Shown piece by piece: positions 7,715-16,946 of a DNA stretch of 64,000 nt (its first letter is position 1; every line of letters begins with the position of its first letter). The notes beneath the pieces were generated by a model. The model searched no databases and was not told where the DNA came from. It saw nothing but the letters and a program-made list of their open reading frames with translations. Both the position numbers and the translations under genes were made by a program. Location of the stretch: positions 62,001 through 126,000 of the forward strand of contig CAIYBN010000054.1 in NCBI GenBank assembly GCA_903924465.1. Direction: 5' to 3'. The stretch comes from an uncultured Myxococcales bacterium. Its GTDB lineage: Bacteria; Myxococcota_A; UBA9042.

Positions 7715-8863
7715 TTACGCATGTGGCTGCCGTTCTGCCAACCAGCGGGCACTCGGCAGCCAGACCTCGCGCGGCGCCTCACGTCCGGCGCAAACGCCCA
7801 TATGTCCGCCGTGCGCCTCAACAAACGTCTTGTCCTCACTGCCCAGCACAGCCATGAGCTCTTGCGCCGCAGCCGGCGGAACGACGTTGTCCGACTTGCC
7901 GGCAAAGGCCAGAACGGGGCAGGTGATCGTCGACAGATCCGCGGCTTTTCCGGCGAATTCCCACGTGCCGTCCTTGAATTTGTTGCCCAACATGAAATCG
8001 TGCAGCACCTGCCGGAACGCCTCGCCCGGATAGTCGATGAAGTTGTCGGTCCAGGCAGTCAACGCATCAAAACCATTGACATACTCGTCGTCCCACATGT
8101 GCCGGAACAAGTCGCCGTAACGGGTGAGCGCCTTCAACGGGGTCATCATGCGAAACGCCGCGCTGGAGACCGGCCCCGGCACGTTGCCCAGCTTGCGCGA
8201 CAGGAAATCCACCTGACCGTGGCCCAGCCGCACGATCAGCGCAAGCGGCCCCATTTTGTGCGCGTCGATCGGCGAGCCAATCGTGACAATCGAATGGATG
8301 CGCGGATCGCGGTGCACGGATGTGTGGAGCAGGGCAAACAAGCCGCCCATGCAATAACCATATAAAGTCAATTGTTTGGCCTTTGAATGCTCAAGCACTG
8401 CATCAATCGCAGCCGGCACCCAGTCCATGACATAGCGCTCCAGCCGCACCGACTCGTCGTGCTTGTCTGGCACGCCAAAGTCGACCAGATAGACTTCAAA
8501 TCCCTCGTGCAGCAACGTCCGTACCAGTGAGCGCTTGCCGGTCAGGTCAAAGATGAACGGGCGCACCATCAACGGCGGAATCAGTAGAATCGGCACCGGC
8601 TTGAGGTTCGCCTCGACGTGCATGGTCTCCCGGCCCAGCTGAAAGTCCTGGTCCACTTTCAGCGCCCGATAGTGCCGCACTTGCAGCTTCTCCTGCTCGA
8701 GGACGATGTCGAACGGCGTGCGATCGACCACGTCCGTCGGTTCGCGTTGCAGCCATTCGAACCAATTGACCAAGCCGGTCGCAGTGCGAATTGCACCCTT
8801 TTCCAGCCGGCGCAGGCTGATCTTCGAGCGTTTACGGGGTGGCGGCGGCGGCGGATTCGTCAT
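7715..8863 (-). CDS. phaC: Polyhydroxyalkanoate synthase-like alpha/beta hydrolase (class III PhaC type)
   Basis: A 382-residue protein of the PHA-synthase alpha/beta-hydrolase family, which polymerizes hydroxyacyl-CoA. The lipase-like box GYCMGG places Cys171 as nucleophile, as expected for PhaC. AFAGKSDNVVPP carries the likely Asp, and AHGGHMGVCAG the likely His. VPILLIPPLMVRPFIFDL and WDDEYVNG also fit. The length matches class III PhaC (~355-390), which needs a PhaE partner, but no phaE is adjacent. The ATG at 8863 is the first Met after a long basic stretch. An upstream in-frame ATG at 8899 is possible. Converges with the c-type lipoprotein gene, 5 bp apart. Confidence 0.75.
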   Translation of the reverse strand: MTNPPPPPPRKRSKISLRRLEKGAIRTATGLVNWFEWLQREPTDVVDRTPFDIVLEQEKLQVRHYRALKVDQDFQLGRETMHVEANLKPVPILLIPPLMVRPFIFDLTGKRSLVRTLLHEGFEVYLVDFGVPDKHDESVRLERYVMDWVPAAIDAVLEHSKAKQLTLYGYCMGGLFALLHTSVHRDPRIHSIVTIGSPIDAHKMGPLALIVRLGHGQVDFLSRKLGNVPGPVSSAAFRMMTPLKALTRYGDLFRHMWDDEYVNGFDALTAWTDNFIDYPGEAFRQVLHDFMLGNKFKDGTWEFAGKAADLSTITCPVLAFAGKSDNVVPPAAAQELMAVLGSEDKTFVEAHGGHMGVCAGREAPREVWLPSARWLAERQPHA

Positions 8864-8920
8864 GGACCTCAGCAAAGCATGGCAGCGCAGCGGCGGCAAC
8901 TTCTTTCGGCAAAACGGGCG

Positions 8921-9325
8921 TCATTTCGCCATTTCAAAGCCAGCAAATTCAAAGGCAGGTGAAACCGTGCAGCCGACAAGTGTCCAATCTCCCAGCGATT
9001 CTGCTGCCTGCCACACGTGCGCTGGCACGATGAGCTGCGGCATCTGCCCAGCAAGGACGTCGGGGCCAAGCACCGCATCGGTCACCGCCAACGGATCAGC
9101 AGCTTGCGCGAGTTTGAGCGGCGATCCTGCATAAAAGTGCCAAATTTCAGCAGCATCAACGCGGTGCCACGCGGATTTTTCGCCGCGTTGCAGAAGAAAC
9201 AGAATGGCGGTACCGGCGCCGCGCACACCCGGACCCGCATCGTGGCGCCAGGTTTCGCGAAACCAGCCACCTTCCGGATGAGGTTTCAGGGCCAGACGAT
9301 CGATGATTTGCGCGGCGTCATGCAT
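8921..9325 (-). CDS. Cupin of the DUF985 family
   Basis: A 134-residue small cupin. The signature is the family's HPEGGWFRETWR near the N-terminus, then AILFLLQRGEKSAWHRVDAAEIWHFYAG with the metal/ligand-site His residues, and a C-terminal VGCTVSPAFEFAGFEMA. The family is widespread, of unknown substrate, and may bind sugars or act as an epimerase-like fold. The start is set at ATG 9325; an in-frame Met 75 bases upstream (9400) would run through the palindromic operator and is less likely. It is divergent from the tetR gene, so both may share the control region at 9370-9420. Confidence 0.75.
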   Translation of the reverse strand: MHDAAQIIDRLALKPHPEGGWFRETWRHDAGPGVRGAGTAILFLLQRGEKSAWHRVDAAEIWHFYAGSPLKLAQAADPLAVTDAVLGPDVLAGQMPQLIVPAHVWQAAESLGDWTLVGCTVSPAFEFAGFEMAK

Positions 9326-9377
9326 GGTCAAGACCTTGAAAATAGATGGTTCGTTGTGAGCTTTTGTCGCTGACCGC

Positions 9378-9392
9378 CCAGTCACTGACTGG
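9378..9392. promoter_or_regulatory. Candidate TetR operator
   Basis: CCAGTCACTGACTGG is a perfect 15-bp palindrome (CCAGTCA-C-TGACTGG) in the divergent region between the cupin and tetR genes. Further half-site-like copies, TGGTCATTGAC and CCAGTCAGTCA, follow at 9393-9420, giving a run of related half sites. This fits autoregulation by the TetR repressor encoded from 9482. Confidence 0.6.
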
Positions 9393-9481
9393 CTGGTCAT
9401 TGACTTTCCAGTCAGTCATTCGTATCCTGGTCGCGTTTGGCGCATGGCGTCAACCCGCTCACCTTGAGGACCCACGATACC

Positions 9482-10168
9482 ATGGCACGCGCCGCCAATC
9501 CGCACCTGAAACAGCAACTGGTGGACGCCGCGACGGAGATCTTCGCGTCGCACGGGCTTGCGGTTGCGCGCGTGAGCGATATCACGGACCGTGCCGGTGC
9601 GTCCAAGGGTGCGTTTTATCTTCATTTCGCCTCGAAAGAGGCCGCGTATTCGGAGATCGCCCGCGCGTTCCTGGATCAATTGCTGGTGCTGCTGCGCACC
9701 CAGAGCATTGCGATGTGCGACGCGTGCGCGGACGGCGTGCCGGAGCGCGTCGCGCAAGCGGACCACCAGTTCATGGAATTCCTCTGGCAGCATCGCCGCC
9801 CGCTGGCCATGGTACTGGATGGTGCGGTCGGCACGCCGTATGCGTCCATGCAGGACGAGTTCATCGATTCGGTCCTGCGCCACATGCGCGAGTCGATTAG
9901 CGCCCACCACCGCGCCTATCCGCAGTTGGCGAATGTGATCGACGCGGAATTCGCGGCGACCATGGCGACCGGCACCGTGTTCATGTATGCCCGACGCATC
10001 ATTCGCGAACATCAGCCGCCGTTTGCCGCGGAACATCTCGTGGCGTTTCGCGCGCTCTTTGCCGCCGGCCAGTCGCCTGAAGTGGCTGAAATGATGCGCG
10101 CAACCGATCCAACTCGCTCGCTTCTTGTCGATCCTGCCCAACCGGCTCCAGGTGCAACTGCGCCGTAG
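9482..10168 (+). CDS. TetR-family transcriptional repressor
   Basis: A 228-residue TetR regulator. The N-terminal helix-turn-helix is LVDAATEIFASHGLAVARVSDITDRAGASKGAFYLHFASKE (residues ~10-50, read in parts), textbook for the family. The C-terminal helical domain would bind an effector. It heads an operon of periplasmic adaptor and RND pump, so it most likely represses that efflux operon and itself; the operator at 9378-9392 lies 90 bp upstream. The ATG at 9482 is preceded by GAGGACC. The effector is unknown, presumably a substrate of the pump. Confidence 0.9.
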   Translation: MARAANPHLKQQLVDAATEIFASHGLAVARVSDITDRAGASKGAFYLHFASKEAAYSEIARAFLDQLLVLLRTQSIAMCDACADGVPERVAQADHQFMEFLWQHRRPLAMVLDGAVGTPYASMQDEFIDSVLRHMRESISAHHRAYPQLANVIDAEFAATMATGTVFMYARRIIREHQPPFAAEHLVAFRALFAAGQSPEVAEMMRATDPTRSLLVDPAQPAPGATAP

Positions 10169-10214
10169 CCCCCGCTTGCCGACGTTCGCCGACGTCGTCT
10201 GAAACCGTGTCACG

Positions 10215-11375
10215 ATGAAAGTTCGCCTGATGATCCTGTCGCTGATCGCGATCCTGTGCGCTGTTCTGGGCGTCATTGCGGTCAAAGTGAAGACGCGTGT
10301 CGCGACCAAAGCGGCGGTAGCTGCTGAGGGCCAAGCGCGTGAAGCGAATGCCAACGTCAAAGTGGCGCCGACGATTGTCGCGCCAGAACCGGGACCGCGG
10401 ACGGAAATGCTGCACGTTGGAGGCACGCTGCGGCCTGAGGCCGAAGTCGATTTGGCGTTCAAGATGCCGGGGCGCGTGGTCGAGCTTCCAGTCAAGAAGG
10501 GCGATTCCGTGCAGGTGGGCGACCTGATGGCGCGGATTGACCAGCGCGACGTCGAGGCGCAGGCCGAGCAGGTGCGTGCGGGGATGGCCGCGGCCAAGGC
10601 GCAGGAAGTGATGGCGACGGATGCGCTGCGGCGGTCGAAGAATCTGGTGGAAGCCGGAGCGGCGACGGAGCAGCAGGTCGTGATGGCGGGTGGGCAGGCG
10701 CACCTGACCGCGGCGTCGATCGCCCAGGTGGAAGCGCAGGGCAAGGTCGTCGACCTGCTGAAACAGGAGACGCGGCTCCTGGCGCCGATCTCCGGCGTGG
10801 TCGTGCGTGCGCCCTCTGCGCCGGGCTTCTTTGCTGCGCCGGGCACGCCGTATTTCCGCATCGAGCGCCTGACAACGCTGAAATTCACGGCCAACGTGGC
10901 GGATCGCGACGCATCGCGGCTGAAAACCGGCGTCACGCTGGAGTTGGAGACCGATTCTGGCGTCAAAGCGACGGCGACCATCGACATGCTGATTCCGAGC
11001 GCGGATCCGATGACGCGCCGTGTGCCGCTGGAAGCGTCCGTGCCGAATCCCGATGGCAAGCTCATTGCGGGGTCCTACCTGGAAGGCGCGGTGCGCGTTG
11101 ACGCGCCGGCCAACGTGGCGATTCCGGCGACGGCGTTGCTGACGGGTGACACCGCGGCAGTGCTCGTCGTGGAAGGCGGCAAGCTCGTTCGCCGGCCGAT
11201 CACGCTGTTGCGTACCGAAAAAGACCGGCTGTTGGTGACGGCGGGCCTCGCGCTGACCGACTTGCTGGTGGCCAACCCTGGCGCGTCCTGGCGCGACGGC
11301 GATGTGCTGCCTGCGAACACGGTGTTGCCCAAAGTGAGCGTGCCGTCTGCACGCGATCCGTCGCCCACGAACTGA
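10215..11375 (+). CDS. RND efflux periplasmic adaptor (HlyD/AcrA family)
   Basis: A 386-residue membrane-fusion protein linking the RND pump to its outer-membrane channel. It has an N-terminal anchor or signal (MILSLIAILCAVLGVIAVKV), a lipoyl/barrel-sandwich half FKMPGRVVELPVKKGDSVQVGDLMARID, an alpha-hairpin at residues ~115-185 (AEQVRAGMAAAKAQEV onward), the second lipoyl half LLAPISGVVVRAPSAPGFFAAPGTPYFRI, a beta-barrel domain and a membrane-proximal domain. No lipobox Cys is seen, so it is likely anchored by the N-terminal helix. It follows tetR by 46 bp and precedes the pump by 48 bp, consistent with one operon. Confidence 0.93.
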   Translation: MKVRLMILSLIAILCAVLGVIAVKVKTRVATKAAVAAEGQAREANANVKVAPTIVAPEPGPRTEMLHVGGTLRPEAEVDLAFKMPGRVVELPVKKGDSVQVGDLMARIDQRDVEAQAEQVRAGMAAAKAQEVMATDALRRSKNLVEAGAATEQQVVMAGGQAHLTAASIAQVEAQGKVVDLLKQETRLLAPISGVVVRAPSAPGFFAAPGTPYFRIERLTTLKFTANVADRDASRLKTGVTLELETDSGVKATATIDMLIPSADPMTRRVPLEASVPNPDGKLIAGSYLEGAVRVDAPANVAIPATALLTGDTAAVLVVEGGKLVRRPITLLRTEKDRLLVTAGLALTDLLVANPGASWRDGDVLPANTVLPKVSVPSARDPSPTN

Positions 11376-11423
11376 ACCGTTCCCCAACTTTTCTGCGCCC
11401 TTTCACGGGTCACGAGTCGCACC

Positions 11424-14400
11424 ATGACACTTTCCGATGTCGCCATCCGGCGCCCGGTCTTCACCATCGTCCTCATGCTGGCCCTGATGGTCATGGGCAT
11501 CATGAGCATCCGCTCGCTCGGCACGGACCTGTTTCCCGACGTGACGTTCCCGGTCGTGACGATCACGACAATCTACCCCGGCGCGTCGCCGAGTGAGATC
11601 GAGCAGCAGATCACCAAGCCGCTGGAAGACGCGGTGTCGAGCGTGAATGATCTCGACACCATCCGCTCGTTTTCACGGGAATCGGTTTCGAGCGTCGTGG
11701 TCCTGTTCAAGCTGTCGGCGAACATCGATCGCGCGACGCAGGAAGTGCGCGAGCGCGTCGCAGCCATTCGCGCCAACCTGCCCACGGACGTGCGCGAGCC
11801 GTCGATTCGCCGCGTGGACATGGGCGCGACGCCGATTCGCACGTACGTGGCGACCGGTGCTGGCATGTCGAAGGAACAGCTGCGGCGTATCACCGAGGAT
11901 CTGCTCAAGCCGCAGATCGAGCGCGTGCCGGGTGTGGCGGCGCTGGAAGTGCTCGGCGGACGCGATCGCGAAGTGCGTGTCGAGTTGGACCGACGCCGGC
12001 TGGATGCGCTGAACCTGCCGCTCACGGCGGTCGTCGACAAGCTGCGGGCGGAGAATCTCAACGTGCCGGCGGGGCATTTTGAGTCGGGCAAGCAGGAAAT
12101 CAGCGTGCGCATGGCGGGCGATCTCGGCACGGCGGAGGAAGTGGCGGACATCGTCATGGCGACGACGCCGTCGGGTACGCCGGTCTATTTGCGCGATATT
12201 GCCGATATCAAGGATGATTTTGTCGAGCCGCGCACCACAATTCGCGCGAACGGCAACGACGCCGTGGCGTTCGAAATCATCAAGCAATCCGGCACGAATA
12301 CGATTGAAGTGTCTGATTTGGTGGGAAAAAAGCTCGATGACTTGCTCAAAGGCCACGTGCTGCCAGCCGGCTACGCGCCCAAGCTCATCATCGACCAGAG
12401 CATGTTCATCCGCGAGAACGCCCACGAGGTGGAAATCGCCATCGTGTTCGGCGGCGCCATGGCGATTCTCATCATCTTGCTGTTCATGCTCGATCTGCGC
12501 TCGACGTTCATTTCCGCGCTGGCGTTGCCGACGTCGGTCATTGGCACGTTCTGGATCATGAGCATGATGGGCTTCACGCTGAACATGATGACGCTGCTCG
12601 CCTTGTCGCTGGCGATCGGCCTGCTCATCGACGATGCGGTCGTGGTGCGCGAGAACATCTTCCGACATCTGGAGGCGGGCGACGATCCGTTCACAGCAGC
12701 GTCCAAGGGCACGAGCGAGATTGCGCTCGCCGTGTTTGCCACGACGCTGACGATTGTTGCGGTCTTCATGCCGGTGGCCTTCATGTCCGGCATCGTCGGG
12801 CAATTCTTCAAGCAATTTGGCATGACCGTGTCCGCCGCGGTGCTGCTGTCGCTGTTCGTTGCGTTTACGCTGGATCCGATGCTGTCGTCCAAGCTTGCGG
12901 TCAAGATCGACCACACCAAGAAACGCGCGCTGCCTGTGCGGTTTTTCGAGGCGATGCATCAGGCCATGGAGGACGCGTACATCACGCTGCTGCGGCTGTC
13001 CGTGCGGCATCGCTTCGTGACGGTGCTGGTGGCGCTGGCGGCGCTCGTTGGCTCGTTTTCGCTGATCAAGCTGATGGGTGCGGACTTCATGGCGCCGGAG
13101 GATCGCGGCCAGTTCGTCGTGCAAATCGAGCTGGAGCCCGGTGCATCGCTGGCGGAATCGGCGCGGCGGACGGAAGCGGCGGAACGGAAGATGCTGGAAA
13201 ACAAGAATATCCAGACGGTCTACTCCAAGCTGGGACCCAATGGCGAGGTCAACAAGGTCCAGTGGCGCGTGGTGGCGAACCAGAAAAACGAGCGCACCGA
13301 GACGCTTGAGGACCTGAAAACGTGGACGCGCAAGTGCCTGGCAGGTGTGGGCGCGAAGGTCTCGATCGAGCCGCCGCCGTTTGTCGAAGGCCTGCCGTCG
13401 GGTGCGCCGCTGCAAATCCAGGTGCGCGGTTCGGACATGGCGAACCTGGAGCGCGACGCAGCCAACATCGAGGCCGTGACCCGCAAAATTCCTGGGCTTT
13501 CCGACGTGCAAATCGGCTACTCGCCGGGTCGGCCGGAACAGATCATCCGCATCAACCGCGAAAAGGCCGCAGATTTGGGCATTCCGGTCGCGCAGATCGC
13601 CCGGACGCTGCGGGCTGCGCTGGAAGGCGAGGAGGCCGGCAAGCTGCGCGTGTCGGCGCAAAGCACCAAGGAAGTGAAGATCCGCGTACGGTTGCGCGAC
13701 ACCGACCGGCTGGCCATGCAGAAGTTGCTCGATGTGCAGATTGCGACGCCCAAAGGTTTCGTGCCACTGTCGCTGCTGGCGTCGGCGCAGCCGCAGGCCG
13801 GACCGCAGGTCATTGAGCGCCAGGATCGCACCCGACAAATCAATGTCACGGCGGCGCCGACGACGCGGTCGCTGGGCGAAGTGCTGGCCGATCTGGAGCC
13901 GAAGTTGATCGCGTATAAATTTCAGGGTGACGGCTACTACAAGCTGGAGGGGCAGGTGAAGCAGATGCGCGAGTCCAACGAGTCCATGAACGTCGCGCTG
14001 CTGCTGGGCGTGATCTTCATTTTCCTGATTCTGGCCGCGCAGTTCGAGTCCTTCCTGCATCCGTTCACCATCATGCTGGCGCTGCCGCTGGCACTCATTG
14101 GTGCGATCATCGGGCTGTTCCTGGCGGACCGCACGGTCTCGATGGGCGCGATGATCGGCGTGATCCTGCTGATGGGGCTGGTGACCAAAAACGGCATTTT
14201 GCTCGTGGATGCGGCGCTGCAGAACCAGCGCGACGGGATGTCGGCGCTGGACGCGGTGGTCGACGCCGGGCGCAAACGACTGCGGCCGATCCTGATGACG
14301 TCGGCGGCGATGGTGCTGGGCATGCTGCCGACCGCCATCAACAATGGTCCAGGCTCGGAATTCCGCTCGCCGATGGCGATTGCCGTGATCGGCGGCGTGC

Positions 14401-15956
14401 TGACCTCGACGTTGCTGACGCTGCTCGTGCTGCCTTCCGTCTTCCTGTGGTTTGATTCGCTGCGTCATTTGCCCTCGAAGTTGCTGGCGTTTTTCACGGG
14501 CAAGACCGAGCCGTCGCCGCCGATTGGCTTTCCGGGCACGACGGTCCTGCCGCCGGTCGGTGAACCGCTGCACGCGGATGGGCGCGCCAAGCTGCTCGTG
14601 ATCCTGCTGGCGTGTGGCGTGTTGCTGCCCAGCGCGCGCGTGGACGCCCAAGTGCCCGTGGCGGCGGAAGTGACGGTGACGCAGGTGGTTGTGCCAACCG
14701 GCGTGCGGCTGGAGGACGCGATTGCGCGGGCGTTGGACCAAAATGGCGATCTGGAGGTCGCGAAGGCGAAGCTGATCGAAGCCTCGGCGCAGCGCCAACG
14801 GGTCTTCACCGCGTGGCTGCCGGACGTCAAGGCGGTGGGCACGTATGCGCACAACTCGAACGAGCAGAAATTCGACATGAATGCCTTCATCGGCTTGCTG
14901 CCACTGCCGGCGGGCGTGTCGATTCCGTCGACTCCGCCGACCATCATCCAGCGGATAGATACCGTCTCGGCGGTCCTGAATGTCGACCAGACGATCTTCG
15001 CCTTGAGCCCGATTCTGGCCGCAGACGCGTTGGACCTGGGCCTGGACGCCCAGCGCACCGGCCTGGAAGCGGCGAAGCGCGAAATTGCCTACCAGCTGAC
15101 CAACGTCTGGCTGAATTTCCAAGGCCTGGATCGGCTGATCGCGGCGGCGGGGCGGGCGATGGAACTGGCGGATCGCCGGATCGCGATTGCCAAAGTGCGC
15201 AAGGGCCAAGGGACGGAGGCGGAATTGCCGTCGCTGCGGGCGAAAGTGGAGCGCAATCGCGCGGAACAGGATTTGCTGCACGCGCGCCAGGCGCAGAAGC
15301 AGCTGCTGCAAGTCGTGGCGATCCTGACCCACGGCGAGGTGCCGGAACGTCTGGCGCCTGTGGCGGAGACCGGATCGATGGCGGGCAAGCTGAGTGACTG
15401 GATCGATCGGGCGCGCGCGCAGCGTCCGGACCTGCTGGCGCGACGGCAAGCGGTGCACGCGGCGCAAGCGCTCACGCGGGAGGCGGAATTGCGCTGGGTG
15501 CCCGTTCTGGCCGCGTCGGCCTACCTCCGGGCGAGCGACACGAAGGCTTTCGCGCCGGACTACGTGATTTGGCAGGCGAGCTTGAACCTTGTGCTGCCGC
15601 TGTTCGACCGGGGTGTGCGGTACGCGGATGCCAAAGAGCGCCGCGCGACTTCGGCCCGGCTGCAGCAGGAATTGGACAAGGCGGACGCCGAGCTGGAGAA
15701 CCAGGTTCGTCAGGCTGCGCTGGACTTGGAGTCGGCACAGGATGCGCTGCGGCTGGCGACCGAGCAGACGGCGATTGCCCGACGGGGCGCGGATATCACC
15801 GGCAAGGCGTACGTCGCTGGCGCGGTGACGAGCCTGGAGCTGGCGGAAGCGGATACCAATCAGCGACTGGCGGAAGAGAATGAAGAGCGGGAACGGATTG
15901 GCTTGGCGATGGCGCAGTTGAAGCTGCGGCATTTGACGGGTGCCGTGCGGTATTGA
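11424..15956 (+). CDS. Single-chain fusion of RND efflux pump and TolC-family outer-membrane factor
   Basis: A 1510-residue protein. Residues 1-~1025 are a complete AcrB/MexB-type RND pump: the N-terminus SDVAIRRPVFTIVLMLALMV, TM4 proton-relay motif GLLIDDAVVV with adjacent Asp pair near residue 403, two periplasmic loops, and the last helices ending in LVLPSVFLWF. A ~30-residue Pro-rich linker then leads to a signal-peptide-like segment at residues 1057-1075 (LLVILLACG... ending VDA). Residues ~1090-1510 are a TolC/OprM-type channel subunit with GVRLEDAIARALDQN and two coiled-coil repeats. There is no stop or convincing ribosome binding site between the parts. Because the RND C-terminus is cytoplasmic, the hydrophobic segment would carry the TolC part across the membrane, where signal peptidase may release it. 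Substrates unknown. Confidence 0.9.
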   Translation: MTLSDVAIRRPVFTIVLMLALMVMGIMSIRSLGTDLFPDVTFPVVTITTIYPGASPSEIEQQITKPLEDAVSSVNDLDTIRSFSRESVSSVVVLFKLSANIDRATQEVRERVAAIRANLPTDVREPSIRRVDMGATPIRTYVATGAGMSKEQLRRITEDLLKPQIERVPGVAALEVLGGRDREVRVELDRRRLDALNLPLTAVVDKLRAENLNVPAGHFESGKQEISVRMAGDLGTAEEVADIVMATTPSGTPVYLRDIADIKDDFVEPRTTIRANGNDAVAFEIIKQSGTNTIEVSDLVGKKLDDLLKGHVLPAGYAPKLIIDQSMFIRENAHEVEIAIVFGGAMAILIILLFMLDLRSTFISALALPTSVIGTFWIMSMMGFTLNMMTLLALSLAIGLLIDDAVVVRENIFRHLEAGDDPFTAASKGTSEIALAVFATTLTIVAVFMPVAFMSGIVGQFFKQFGMTVSAAVLLSLFVAFTLDPMLSSKLAVKIDHTKKRALPVRFFEAMHQAMEDAYITLLRLSVRHRFVTVLVALAALVGSFSLIKLMGADFMAPEDRGQFVVQIELEPGASLAESARRTEAAERKMLENKNIQTVYSKLGPNGEVNKVQWRVVANQKNERTETLEDLKTWTRKCLAGVGAKVSIEPPPFVEGLPSGAPLQIQVRGSDMANLERDAANIEAVTRKIPGLSDVQIGYSPGRPEQIIRINREKAADLGIPVAQIARTLRAALEGEEAGKLRVSAQSTKEVKIRVRLRDTDRLAMQKLLDVQIATPKGFVPLSLLASAQPQAGPQVIERQDRTRQINVTAAPTTRSLGEVLADLEPKLIAYKFQGDGYYKLEGQVKQMRESNESMNVALLLGVIFIFLILAAQFESFLHPFTIMLALPLALIGAIIGLFLADRTVSMGAMIGVILLMGLVTKNGILLVDAALQNQRDGMSALDAVVDAGRKRLRPILMTSAAMVLGMLPTAINNGPGSEFRSPMAIAVIGGVLTSTLLTLLVLPSVFLWFDSLRHLPSKLLAFFTGKTEPSPPIGFPGTTVLPPVGEPLHADGRAKLLVILLACGVLLPSARVDAQVPVAAEVTVTQVVVPTGVRLEDAIARALDQNGDLEVAKAKLIEASAQRQRVFTAWLPDVKAVGTYAHNSNEQKFDMNAFIGLLPLPAGVSIPSTPPTIIQRIDTVSAVLNVDQTIFALSPILAADALDLGLDAQRTGLEAAKREIAYQLTNVWLNFQGLDRLIAAAGRAMELADRRIAIAKVRKGQGTEAELPSLRAKVERNRAEQDLLHARQAQKQLLQVVAILTHGEVPERLAPVAETGSMAGKLSDWIDRARAQRPDLLARRQAVHAAQALTREAELRWVPVLAASAYLRASDTKAFAPDYVIWQASLNLVLPLFDRGVRYADAKERRATSARLQQELDKADAELENQVRQAALDLESAQDALRLATEQTAIARRGADITGKAYVAGAVTSLELAEADTNQRLAEENEERERIGLAMAQLKLRHLTGAVRY

Positions 15957-16037
15957 GCCCGCGCATTCCTTGATGCACAGCCAGCAGGATCGGGCGGCTG
16001 CGCGCTCGGTCTTGAACTCCGAACCGGGCAGGGATGC

Positions 16038-16841
16038 TCAGAACGGCTTGCCGACAATCGTCTTCACGACCCATTCCTGCGCCGTGCCGCTCGTCAGGCC
16101 ACGGCCAATCGCAGCGTTCAGCTCCCAGGCCTTGGGATCCTCCTTGGCCTCTTTGGGCGCGGCGAGATCGAAGACCGCGAAGGCCATGTGCTCCTGCTGC
16201 CCCAGCGCTGCGAAGCCTTGGGACAACAAGCCCAGCCCAGCGTAGTACTCTAGACCGACCGCAAAGCCGTGTTGGGTGTTCCAGGAAACCTTGCCGCACG
16301 GCTCGAACTCGGGCTTGAAGCGATCCGCGCCGGTCAGGGCGTAGCCGAAAATCGGGTTGAACGACGCGCTCCAGACGCGATTGGTCCAGCCGAGAATCGG
16401 GCGGAACTCGTTGGCCCAGCCGTTTTCCTCGACGTCCGCCGGCACGCGACCGATTTCTACGTTGATCCCCAGATGGACCGGCAAATGCACGCGCTCCGGC
16501 ACGACGAACTTGGCCCGCAGCTTCACGCCGCCGTACCGCGCGCCGGCATCGGGCTGAACCACGAACTGCAGATACGCGCCGAATTCCAGCCAGTCGGTCA
16601 CGCCGATCGCCGGTTCAAACGTCAGCCGCGCCGCTTGATGCGCCGGAACCGCGCCGGGGTAGTCGCCCGTCCGATGCCCGAGCACGGTGTAGTTGCCGTG
16701 CACCTCCAGGCCAAATTGCCCGGGTTGGGCGACGTCGTCGTCATAGACCTGAATCTCAAAGCGGTCGAGCGCGTGGGCGCAAGGGCTCAGCAGCAGGGAA
16801 ACCGGGAACAGCAGAGCGAGCCAGGGACGCAAGGGCAACAT
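16038..16841 (-). CDS. Secreted protein, probable outer-membrane beta-barrel
   Basis: A 267-residue protein with an N-terminal signal peptide (LLFPVSLLLSPCAHA) followed by alternating amphipathic strands typical of small outer-membrane barrels: GQFGLEVHGNYTV, LTFEPAIGVTDWLEFGAYLQFVV, YGGVKLRAKFVV, VHLPVHLGINVEIG, VGLEYYAGLGLL. The C-terminus TIVGKPF ends in Phe, as in many barrel proteins. No family could be named with certainty. The ATG at 16841 is preferred over an in-frame GTG at 16865. It converges with the RND-TolC gene and lies downstream of the three-gene surface operon on the same strand, separated by about 105 bp, so it could be a fourth member. Confidence 0.6.
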   Translation of the reverse strand: MLPLRPWLALLFPVSLLLSPCAHALDRFEIQVYDDDVAQPGQFGLEVHGNYTVLGHRTGDYPGAVPAHQAARLTFEPAIGVTDWLEFGAYLQFVVQPDAGARYGGVKLRAKFVVPERVHLPVHLGINVEIGRVPADVEENGWANEFRPILGWTNRVWSASFNPIFGYALTGADRFKPEFEPCGKVSWNTQHGFAVGLEYYAGLGLLSQGFAALGQQEHMAFAVFDLAAPKEAKEDPKAWELNAAIGRGLTSGTAQEWVVKTIVGKPF

Positions 16842-16946
16842 GAGCGCACGCAAGTCCTGCAGCACCGCGCTGCTGGCTTATTGAATATGAAAGTCACTTT
16901 CAATGTCAAGCTGTCGCCCGGAAAGGCGCGGCGGCTGCCGTCGATT

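Noticed and set aside
14540..14640. Separate tolC gene starting inside the junction
   Set aside because: The in-frame GTG near 14598 has no ribosome binding site and would start within the hydrophobic segment; the ATG in the region is out of frame.
11673..15932. A very long minus-strand open frame (over 1400 codons) opposite the RND-TolC gene
   Set aside because: Its translation is Arg/His/Gln-rich with no domain; it is the antisense shadow of a high-GC coding strand.
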